The position numbers and the translations under genes were made by a program. Shown piece after piece: positions 53,343 to 62,569 of a stretch of 64,000 nucleotides of DNA. Origin of the DNA: Euglena gracilis (Eukaryota; Euglenida; Euglenophyceae; Euglenales); contig CP154957.1 in assembly GCA_039621445.1 (NCBI GenBank), forward strand, positions 2,040,504 to 2,104,503. The letters run 5' to 3'. Within the stretch, counting starts at the first letter, position 1. The number at the start of each line of letters is the position of its first letter. The notes beneath the pieces are model-generated. The model saw nothing but the letters and a program-made list of their open reading frames with translations. It did no database searches and was not told the DNA's origin.

Positions 53343-53470
53343 GGGGGCAGCCCGGGATCATCCATGTCGGAGTTGTGCCACGAGGAGCGGTGGTCGTGCA
53401 AGAAGGCGGTGTGCTCTGGCAGGCGGTCCCAGCCAGGGGACTTCTCAGGCAGCCCGGGGGGGGGGTGTCC
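53343..53470 (-). CDS. DUF3431 gene exon, F-L-H-D-H..S-W-H-N block
   Basis: The minus frame reads G-W-D-R-L-P-E-H-T-A-F-L-H-D-H-R-S-S-W-H and then N-S-D-M-D-D-P-G-L-P. L-P-x-x-T-x-F-L-H-x-H..W-H-N is the best-conserved motif of DUF3431 (PF11913), a family of unknown, possibly glycosyltransferase-related function common in fungi and algae. The donor is CC|GTCTCC. The acceptor side is masked by a C/G run and the MITE at 53514. Confidence 0.78.
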
Positions 53471-53513
53471 ATGGCTGACCCATTCCATGGGGGGTCCCCT
53501 CCGGTGTAAGAAA

Positions 53514-53797
53514 CAGGCTTTTGCTTACCGACCAGGGGGGTGGGTTCTATAAGATGCCTGCCCTCAGCAGGCACCCCCCCGGGGGGTTCGGGACCCAGAA
53601 AATTTTCATTGGAAATGGCCTTTTCCGGGCCCCCAGCGCCTTTGGCACTGGGGTTTTGGGGGTGCCTGCTATGGGCAGGCACCGCCAAAAACCCGCCCCC
53701 CCCAGGGGGGGGGGGCGGTCAGATAAGGTGCTATGGGGTGCCTGCCCCCAGCACCCCCCCCCCCGTGGGGTAGGCACCTGACTAAAAAAAAAGCCTA
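53514..53797. mobile_element. MITE in a short intron of the DUF3431 gene
   Basis: 284 bases from CAGGCTTTTGCTTACCGACC to GCACCTGACTAAAAAAAAAGCCTA. Exact duplication GTAAGAAA at 53506-53513 and 53798-53805. Interior GGTGCCTGC / GCAGGCACC stems and CCAGCGCCTTTGGCACTGG. It fills most of the intron between the exons at 53808 and 53470. Confidence 0.92.
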
Positions 53798-53807
53798 GTA
53801 AGAAAAC

Positions 53808-53868
53808 CCCTGTCCCCAGCAATCCAGGATGAATCGGATGTACACTGCTGCCTCGTTCCCAAACGACC
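53808..53868 (-). CDS. DUF3431 gene exon, N-E-A..Y-I-R-F-I-L-D block
   Basis: The acceptor GCTGTTGCCTCCGCAG is strong. The minus frame reads S-F-G-N-E-A-A-V-Y-I-R-F-I-L-D-C-W-G-Q and is in phase with the upstream exon (G + GG = glycine). It matches the N-x-G-x-E-A-x-x-Y-L-x-x-I-x-x-x-Y motif of DUF3431. The donor is probably GG|GTTTTC, about ten bases from the MITE. Confidence 0.75.
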
Positions 53869-54511
53869 CTGCGGAGGCAACAGCAACCAATGGCGAGCGA
53901 ATTGGAAGGGGGGACTTCGAGTGGCCACTTGTGAAATAAACAATGGGGGAATGCAGTCTGGACTCCATGAAAAGACGACACAAAAATGTGACGGAACATA
54001 CTTTTTGTAATCTTGCCCCGAACAAAAAATGTTGCTTGCTAGCCCCAAAAAAATACACCAAAAAGAAAAAAATGGGAAATAAATGGAAACACATATTTAT
54101 TAATAGAAATTATTTCCCGAAAGAACTTGAAAATCAATGGGCACAAACCAATAAACTGATATTTCACTCGATTTTTGGGTCTCGGTCCTACGTGCTCGAT
54201 CCTACATAAGTACAATCTGTGCATATTACACAATAAATAAATGACGATGATGACCATACATGACAGTACCAATTGTTCAATCTTTATTTCAGTAATTTAA
54301 CAAAAACCTCGAATACATCTTACTCACAGCACTTAAATAAAATATACCTTAGGGTGAAAGGAATGACTGACCCCAAATGAACTTGTTGACTTTAAAAGGA
54401 TAGAAATGACCTTTCTTCCCCTTTGGAATCAACCAAAAATAGCACACACTGCAAAAAGCATCCTTCCTGTCCTTTCTTTAAAGAGACCAAAATCGGTCAC
54501 GTGTCGCACAC

Positions 54512-54614
54512 CAGGAATGTAGACAAAGTTGGGGCGGTCGGGCTCCACATGGCCCCGCGTGTAGACGAGGTACGGGACGTTGGGCACAGCATCCAACCAG
54601 TCCAGCGACCGGTT
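54512..54614 (-). CDS. DUF3431 gene exon, D-W-L-D block
   Basis: The acceptor is GGCCCTCAG and the donor CATTCCTG|GTGTGC. The minus frame reads N-R-S-L-D-W-L-D-A-V-P-N-V-P-Y-L-V-Y-T-R and then V-E-P-D-R-P-N-F-V-Y-I-P. N-x-x-L-x-W-L..V-Y-T-x-G is the N-terminal DUF3431 signature. Third positions are strongly G/C. Confidence 0.8.
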
Positions 54615-54964
54615 CTGAGGGCCTCAAGGCCGGGCTTCCTTCTTTCAGCCCCCGGAATCGCTGCTGTTATGAAAAATATTCATATTTAGATAAATTATAT
54701 GAACGTATACATATGCATTGCACAAGAATAATAATAATTTGACAGACAATGCTCTAATGGAGAAATTTGTTGGATCTTTTGCTCAATGTTTGGAAACAGG
54801 CACCACTCAATACATTGAGCAACATCCATATATGATTTAACGTTGAAATAGTTATAAATACATACATATGCACACACACACACACACACGTGTGTGTATG
54901 TTGCTCAGAAACATAATTGGAGTCTCCACCCTTTCCATCAAAAGAAGCCTGTTTGGGACACCAC

Positions 54965-55035
54965 CAGCAAACGCTTCATGCCTGCCTTGATGGGGCACTG
55001 GCCAAGCCATAAGCGAACGTCACAGGTGTTGGGAT
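54965..55035 (-). CDS. Upstream exon of the DUF3431 gene
   Basis: The acceptor TTTCTGTGCAG is strong and the donor is TTGCTG|GTGGTG, which joins the next exon in phase 0. The minus frame reads P-N-T-C-D-V-R-L-W-L-G-Q-C-P-I-K-A-G-M-K and then R-L-L. Alternatively coding continues V-V-S-Q-T to a CAG|GC site. Confidence 0.66.
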
Positions 55036-55481
55036 CTGCACAGAAAGGAAGAAAATAAAAAAAGTGTGCGGAGCGTCCATCTGCTGGCACATAAATACAT
55101 TTACATAAATAAACCCCCTCCCAAATAATAAACCCCCCCTCTGGCAGCTTTGAAGGCATAGGAAAAAAAAAGAGGGGAAAATCAGCAGAAATATTAGTTC
55201 CAATGATCTTCAAGGTTTTGATGATGTTTCACAGTTTTCCATCATGGTTGAATGTTCATCATCTTGGATAACTGCCGTGCACTTCAAAAGATCAGATACC
55301 ACCATTTCCAGTCCATCCCAGTCATCTTCGCAAGCTTTAATCCTCCTCTTGCCTCTTGAACAGCAACATCCTCTGCGGGGTACCAACTTGCCCAACACCA
55401 ACTATTTAATCAAATGCCATGGACAACTTCACCAGCAGATGATGGAGACGGATGGTGACTACAATGATATTTAGGAGATAC

Positions 55482-55483
55482 AA

Positions 55484-55517
<34 letters not shown>

Positions 55518-55530
55518 GCAGACAGACACA
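55482..55530. repeat. (GACA)n microsatellite
   Basis: About eleven GACA units with minor variants. Non-coding. Confidence 0.95.
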
Positions 55531-55724
55531 CAGACAGATATTCTTTAATTTCTTGCACAACACAGCAATGCATTGTATGCAATGGAACCATGCTAAACTT
55601 TGCGGCAATTTGCATGGTTTTGCGATAATTTTTATAACTTTATGGAATTTTGCGGAAAATAAGCCTCTGAAGGATGGTGATGGGTGCCTGGATCACGATT
55701 TTGGAACACATGGTGCAATATCCT

Positions 55725-56033
55725 GAACATACAATTTTTTATCAACCCCCGAAGGGGGGGTCACTTCGACTCTTCCAAAAAACTTGTCACTCGTTTTTTT
55801 TCTTAGGAAAACCAGTCAGTCACCGCGCCCCCTCCCCGGGGGGGGGGGCACTCTGGAATCCAAAAAAGGAAATTCGGCCAAAAAACGTGAAAATAAGCCC
55901 AAAAATTCCGGCGCTTAAATGGTTTTATGCCGACTCCCCTCCCGGGGGGGGGGGGTCTGGGCCAAAAACCAGTCAGCCACTCTGAAAAAACCAGTCACCC
56001 ACCCCGGGGGTCCACCAGTCACTAAGTTATTGC
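55725..56033. mobile_element. Degenerate MITE with CAGTCAGTCAC repeats
   Basis: Opens CAATTTTTTATCAACCCCCG and closes CCAGTCACTAAGTTATTG, with interior GGAAAACCAGTCAGTCACCG, C/G runs and AAATTCCGGCGC. Same family plan as 47340. No duplication could be read. Confidence 0.65.
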
Positions 56034-56506
56034 ATGATTCTGACACACTTTTTGACCAACCCAGACATATGCAACCCAAACATGTGCAAACATCTTGACT
56101 CCGTGGACGTGTGTTTCCGCTGTCCTCCTGTCTCAGAAATATCCAGTGTCATGGTCTCAAAACTAACACTAACTTTGGACCACTTGCAACATTCCTCAAA
56201 TGAACCATTTGAATTGTTTCTTTGCACAATTTTGCAAAGGAAATCCTTGGGGAATACAGCAATGATCATGGGAGGGGGTCCAGCACCATAAGAACACAGG
56301 AGAGGATATTTGGTGTCGTTTCTTATCTCTCAATCCGAGGGTCTCACAACTCCGCACATTGGTTTGGAGGGTCAAAAACATCAAAAAATCGGCATTTCTC
56401 CCATTGAAGTCGCCAAATCCGTCTTGGGGAGAGAAACACCAACACAACATCAATGCAAACAACTCAATCAGCCATTGAAATAATATAAATTGGACGAATG
56501 CCACAC

Positions 56507-56618
56507 CTGCCAAAGGCAGCATAACCTGCTGCTTGTCAGTAGGGTTCAGGATCCGTTGAATGTCGGCCAGCAGCAACGCACGACCCCCCAAGCGGCGGGG
56601 GGCAAGCAGCCCTGCCTT
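56507..56618 (-). CDS. Internal exon, unknown, possibly another gene
   Basis: 112 bases. The acceptor is AGTCCTGGCAG and the donor TTGGCAG|GTGTGG. The minus frame reads A-G-L-L-A-P-R-R-L-G-G-R-A-L-L-L-A-D-I-Q and then R-I-L-N-P-T-D-K-Q-Q-V-M-L-P-L-A. Good bias. Family unknown. Confidence 0.66.
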
Positions 56619-57461
56619 CTGCCAGGACTTTGCTTCATGGGTGGGTGAGGTCATGCATTCTGGAGTACGGGGAACTGATCATGTCAAATCAGTGCATCCC
56701 CATTGGGTCTTTGTTGGGGTCAGGCGAGGGGATGCATTTCAAAAGCCACAATACCCCCCACCCCGTGCTGGGTTGAAAACAGCCGTTTTACAGAGAGAGC
56801 TGCCCGCTCAGACTCAATCCAGGTCCAAAAAAGTGGCTGTTGGGGAAACATTCATGATAAAACTTCTTCGTCAATGGCTCCGGATGTCGAACGGGAAGGT
56901 CCAGAGGTTGACCTTTTTTTCCTGCTGTTGGTCCCCCCCCCGCTCTTGTCCCAAACCCTGGCCAAAGCCAGCCTTGGTATGGGACAAGGTCGGGATGTCA
57001 ACAAATTTTCTTTAACGACTAGGCAGAATCCCTATCAGGTCTTTGCTTGAACCCCCCCCCCGGGAGGGAGGTCCCCTGGCTGGGATTTCCGCTGGCTGCA
57101 GCCAAAAAAACCACCAGCCGGGCCACTATGCAGTCTAACGTGTGGTTTGTGTTCTAGTTTGCAAAAATGCCAAAACGGGTAGTTTGGCAGGCTTTTGGCA
57201 TCGGTCGATTTCGGACCAGCCTCAGTCTGCACACCCCCATCCCAGGTTCTGCAAATCCTTCAGCAGAGGCTCAATCTCAATTATAAAGAGCACTGAAAAA
57301 CTAGAAAAAAAATCATAAGATGGCTAAGATTTATATGCGGGGCCCATTAATGTTGCAGTTGGGTAATATTCCCTGGGGGGGGGGGCTTCATATTTGGGGG
57401 GGGGCATAACTTGAACCCAAACCCTGACCACAATTCGAACCCAAATTTGCGGCCTAGCCAC

Positions 57462-57537
57462 CTTGACAGCCGCTGGTCCCGCAGCAAAGGCCCGCTTTCC
57501 AAGCTGCCACATACGTGCGGCGCAGCGTTCTCTTCTC
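57462..57537 (-). CDS. Probable exon, unknown
   Basis: The acceptor is AATCGCGCAG and the donor CTGTCAAG|GTGGCT. One minus frame reads T-L-R-R-T-Y-V-A-A-W-K-A-G-L-C-C-G-T-S-G; a second frame (M-W-Q-L-G-K-R-A-F-A-A-G) is also open. Bias slightly favours the first. Confidence 0.45.
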
Positions 57538-57559
57538 CTGCGCGATTGCTCGGATCCGA

Positions 57560-60220
57560 TCACACACACCCTCCCCTGTGGATGTGAATGCACCTGAAAC
57601 CCCCGAGTGTTCATTTTCATTTGAATCCCCGACAACGCCAATGTTCCCGTTGGTGTGTCATGTGAAACAGAGCCACCGGGGCTGGCAGGTGGAGGTTAAT
57701 GGCCAACTGCATTCTCCCCCTTACCAGACACACATTTCTGGTGATATTTCTGGTGAGCTTTACTTCCCCCCAAGAACAATTGATTTCTAAAAAAAAATAC
57801 GGAACATGAATTAGAAAAAAGCCTGTTAGTGAATGAGCGCCAAGACTGACAAAAACCAGATAAAAACCTGACACCAGATGTGCACCTTGTGCTGGGAGTT
57901 TTTCTACTTCATACTCCCCCCAAAAAATTGCAATGACAATGCAACCCTCCTTTCCCAATAGACAGTGACCACTCAGAGCACCCCCCTTTGCTCAAGTGGG
58001 TCAATTCTGACTTCTTCAAAAAATGGTTAGATTAGGTGCGGGGGCAGATCAACCGTACTCAAATGAGAAATTTGACGACTGTCAAAGAGGAGACAGTGCT
58101 GTTTAATTCTTGCAAAACTGCAAAAATTTCCCCATTTCCCATTTTTTGGCCCAGTTTTGGGGTGTCCAGAATCCCCCGAAAGGGTCTGCGTCTTTGATGT
58201 AGGACTCAGGACAGAGTTTATGTCTTAAAGCGCAGATTTTCAAAGTCCGTTTTAAGAGGCACATGGGCTGTCTGCATCTTTGACAGCAGATGAAAAACAC
58301 AAAATGTTTATTGCATTTGGATCGCTGGGGCTTTTGTGTCATTTCAGGTGATTTCTGGCCAGTTTTTGAACCGTGTCCGTCCATTCTGGCTATTTTGACT
58401 GCTGGTGCAATGCCCAAACTTCCTGCTGGCTTTGGCAACATAGACCGTTTGCCAACTCTATACGGGCACCATGGTGGTTAAATGAAGCTTCGATGGGTCA
58501 GACATGACACCAAAAACCCCGCAATGGCCATGGATTGTCCCAAAATAATCCAAATATACCCAATATGTTTGAAAAACTTCCCGAAATGGCGGAAGACCAG
58601 CAAAAAAAAAGAAGCTCAAATGACCGAAATTGGCTTGATATTTTCAACGGTTGGGGTTTAGATGCAAGGTGTCCACATGCAGTATTTTTTTGCCAAAAGG
58701 TCATCATAGGCGTGGATCTGTCTATCCATTCTTACAAACTGCACTCACCGTCTTTGGGCCTGTAACCCCTCCCTCCAGGGGGGGGGGGTAGCATGGCCCA
58801 ACGGCCAGGTTGAAAGAACAGGTTTGTGGGTTCTTGGCATTTGTTGGTTGGTGGGTCGACTGGGAGGTGGGTGACTTCATCCAAAAAAAATGGGTGGGTG
58901 GATTTGGAATCGGAAAGTGCGTATTGGGTAAATCAGTGAATCAATGCTCAAGTGAGCAATTGATTTGCCAAAAGTTGTTGACAAAAGTCAAGATGTGTTT
59001 TCGGGTGGGTTCCAAAGGCTACCCCGGCACCCTCGTTGCCATTGTCGTTGTCCACCTCGTCCATTGCTAGGCTGGATCTTGATTGGCATAGTGTGATTGG
59101 CCAGAAGGAACGCTGCTTTCATCAGAGTTGTCTGGGGCGTTTGGGCCAGGCTTCCTTTTAACTCGCGGGGAAGTGGGGGGGGGTGGGGTGGGGTTTGTGG
59201 GGTGAGAAACTGGGTGGGGGGGGGGCTGGGCCGGAGACCTGGGTATGGGCAAAGCGCCGGAAAATTTTGCCCTTAGATGGCCCGATTTTGGTAGGGTCCC
59301 CCCGGGGCTTGGCTGGGGGTGGTGGGGACCCCCCGAGGACGGGCCAGCTGTGCCCACACCATCACAACACCAATACATGGGCTGGGCTTCCTGTTTGAGA
59401 TGCCACCTAACCACAAACTTGAGGCAAAAAAAACACACAAGACTGAAGAAAACCAACCAGCAACATTTTATTGTGAATTATTCATTTGAATTTTGCGCTT
59501 TTCAACCTGTCAAATCGTTTTCGTTGTTGTTTTTAATAAAATAAATGTCCCATCATTTCACCTTTGTATGTTTCCATTTGCAACTGAAATCTTCCAATCC
59601 TATCACCAGTGCATGTCCGTGGGGGGGGGGTCGGACCCCCCACCACCACCATGGGGGGGGGGGTGGTCGACCCCATCCACCCACCCACCACTCATGGAGT
59701 TGCGGAGGTTCCCGTACAGCCCCGAGCCAATCAGCTTTTGCAGCAATGCCGTTTCCGTGTCAATACCCATTTTTACCACTTTTAAGCTTTTTGGGCAGTT
59801 TTAGGGGGCTCCAACAAAATCAACATTCAAGATGCAGTACTTTGGACAGAGTCTGGGTCTTTGGACAGACTCCATCATGCCTGAGGTCCCGCGTGCCATG
59901 GTGGGTTGGGGTCGATCCCCCTCCCCCACCAGGCCATGCCGTACAGCCCTGGATTGATTGTAAAATTGTTCCAGTTCATTCCAACTTTTGGTGAATTGGT
60001 GGGTTTAAAACCCTTCTGTTTTTCGAATACAATTTGTTGTTAATGGACAAAAACCCACAATCAACATTTGGTATTAAAAGAGGTCAAAGAAAGACGTTCT
60101 TTGACTTTCCCATCTTGTGAAAAATCTTGACCATTTCAAGTGCACGCCCCCAAAGCCACCCACCAACTCTCAAACCCCCCATTCCGTCAGAGGTTTAACT
60201 CATGGGCAGGACACAAATCA
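57560..60220. other. Mostly non-coding stretch
   Basis: C/G runs at 58775, 59175, 59225 and 59620-59690 look like element fragments. A possible exon lies at 59020-59066 (minus: M-D-E-V-D-N-D-N-G-N-E after an AGCCTAG acceptor). Its plus strand is equally open, so it is not called. Confidence 0.4.
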
Positions 60221-60225
60221 CACAC

Positions 60226-60295
60226 CAATTGCATCGCACTCATGCGCTTTGGTCCACATCTCATGCCATCGTCGCTGAAATGACTCGTTACAGAC
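60226..60295 (-). CDS. Possible exon, unknown
   Basis: The acceptor is ATACCCGTAG and the donor CAATTG|GTGTGT. The minus frame reads C-N-E-S-F-Q-R-R-W-H-E-M-W-T-K-A-H-E-C-D. The donor matches the common GTGTGT type, but codon bias is weak. Confidence 0.42.
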
Positions 60296-61210
60296 CTACG
60301 GGTATTATAAGAAGAAAGGCTTTTGTCCCAGAACAATTGCCTCCAAACATGTAGTGTCCGACGCACGGACAAAAACAAAAAAACTTCCTCTTGTGCTTGT
60401 TTGTTTGTTTTATGAATGTACATGACGTCAGCAGATTCAATTGATAACCAGCTGGCTGGACCCCTCCCGGGGGGGGGGGGGCTAACTTGGGCAGGGGAGG
60501 GGGATGTGGTGAGGTCAATCACCTTCAAACATCTTCAATAGAGTTAGGGGGGAGGGGGGCTCGAGGACCCCCACCCCCTCCTTTTTGACCTGTGCAACAT
60601 TGATCGATTTTTTTTTGTGCACGGTTGGATTGGTCATAGCTTTTCTTATCCGGCAGATTTTTAAAAAATTTGAAACAGGCGTTTTTGGAGGTTGTCTGGG
60701 CCCTTTTTGCGGACGTGCCAAAATTGGCTGGTCTTGCCCCGGAGGCCACCTAGCCTAAGCCAACTAGCAGGGGAGGGGCAAACAGGGGGGTTGAGGGCGA
60801 TTACAAAATGTTAGAAAAGGGGTCCCGGTCCCAGGTCCAGGGGGGAGGGGGTCCGCCAGTTGTTGGGGTGGAATGGCTCGTATCGGAAACAAGCGAAATA
60901 GGCCGAAATGCGGCGGGGCTGGATTTTTTTCAGCCGCGATTGGGGGGGGGGGTAACACCCTCAAAAAAAAAACAACATTGTTGACTTTTTTTTCTTCAAA
61001 AAAGGCGCTTTGTGTTGATTTTGTTGTTTTCTTCAATGCAGCTTTCCCTGGCTGTGCCCAAATCCTCATCAGCGCACCCGGGGGGGGGGTGGCTCCAGCT
61101 GCTGGGAGGAAAGGTGCTGGCTGGACCCCCCCCCCCCCGGTGGGGCCCTCCGGCAAAAGCAAATGCCTGCTTTTAGGTGCACTGATCACTTGGACTGACT
61201 GAGCAGGTAC

Positions 61211-61311
61211 CTTGTCCACAAAGCTTGGACCCTCAGCGAAGCGGCAGAGTTGACGAACAACCTCATCTCCAAACATTGCACTCAATGAGGACGAGCAAGA
61301 ATTGGAACTTG
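61211..61311 (-). CDS. Internal exon, unknown
   Basis: The acceptor is TTTTTTCACAG and the donor GACAAG|GTACCT. The minus frame reads S-S-N-S-C-S-S-S-L-S-A-M-F-G-D-E-V-V-R-Q and then L-C-R-F-A-E-G-P-S-F-V-D-K. It may be an upstream exon of the gene at 56.5 kb. Confidence 0.58.
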
Positions 61312-62068
61312 CTGTGAAAAAATGAACCCGAAAAAGAAAACATCAGACCATTTTTTCTTGGTACAACCAGAAAAAATGACAACAAAATTTTAAAAAAACA
61401 ACTGTGAGTTGTTGATTGATTGCCCCAAGATGCGGCTCCTGAAATTTCGCATAAAAAAACCTCCACTTGTTGAGGACGGCTGATAACTTTACTTACATTG
61501 GAGCAGCCGATGTAAATGAAATTATTATGTGAACATCGTCAGATTTGTTTCAAGCGGGGGAAAAATGTGAAATAATGGAGTGATTCTTTCGGCTCCAAGG
61601 TGTAGCTTTACTTCAGCCCTGGCATTGCTTTCATTTCACGAAACCAAAAAAATACAACATCAATGGGGGGGGGAAAGTTGTTGTTAAGAAAAGTTGGCGG
61701 ATCGTCCTGCAAGGTTTGTGGAGGAGGTGGTATCCACAAACACAACGCAACCACCCCCTCCGCCCCAGAAAATTTTTTTCCACCACATTAATTGGCTCCG
61801 AGATTGTTTGAGATCTAGGAACCCTGACAACTTCCTATACTGACAGGTTGGCCGGTACCGGGGACCCTGACAGTTTCCCGGGAGGGACCCTGAGAGGTGC
61901 CGGGCACTGCCAGTTTCGGGGGGGGGCGGGGGGTAGGTATGCAATGTGCAACCTGAACTTTGGGATTTGACAAATAAATATGTCAAATTTTAGAACACAT
62001 CCTCAGCCGCCGGTTTGGGCGTGAAGCCGGAACCCCCTTGCCACGGTTTCAAGAAACTATGTCCCAAC

Positions 62069-62513
62069 CAGGCTTTTGCTTAAGGACCCCCCGGGGGGGG
62101 GGGTACTGGCTAGCCAATCGGCTGACACTGGAAAAAGTGGACTAGCTAGACCCCCCCCCTCCCCCCGGGGGGGGGGGGGGGGGTCCGGGGCACCCCCGGA
62201 CTGGAAAAAAACTTTCCTCCGGCGCGCAGCGCCGGAGGAAAAATGAGGTTTTTAACAGGTTTTTGGCTGATTTTGTTCCAAAAATTCCCAAAAATGGCCA
62301 AAAACGGGCATTTTTGGCCATTTTTGGGGGTCCCAAAAAAAATTTTCGGCGCTTCGCGCCGGTCACTGGAAAAAAAATTTCCACTAGCTAGCCCTGCTAG
62401 CAGACCCCCCCCGGGGGGGGGGTCTGCTAGAAAACCCACTAGCCAAATTTGGACTAGCTGCAGTCCAGCCCCCCCCCGGGGGGGGGTACTGCAATCCCTT
62501 AAGCAAAAGCCTG
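62069..62513. mobile_element. MITE, CAGGCTTTTGCTTAAG family
   Basis: 445 bases with perfect CAGGCTTTTGCTTAAG / CTTAAGCAAAAGCCTG ends. The flanks GTCCCAAC and GTCCCACC match at seven of eight. It carries both CGGCGCGCAGCGCCGG and GGCGCTTCGCGCC palindromes and is the fullest of the three copies. It is inserted between two imperfect copies of GCCGGTTTGGGCGTGAAGCC. Confidence 0.92.
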
Positions 62514-62569
62514 GTCCCACCGCCGGTTTGGCGTGAAGCCGGACACAATTTTTGACATAGAAACTGCAA

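Noticed and set aside
58793-58860. Possible tRNA after the G-run at 58780 (ATGGCCCAACGGCCAGGTTG and GGGTTC)
   Set aside because: No cloverleaf could be paired; the similarity is limited to short motifs.
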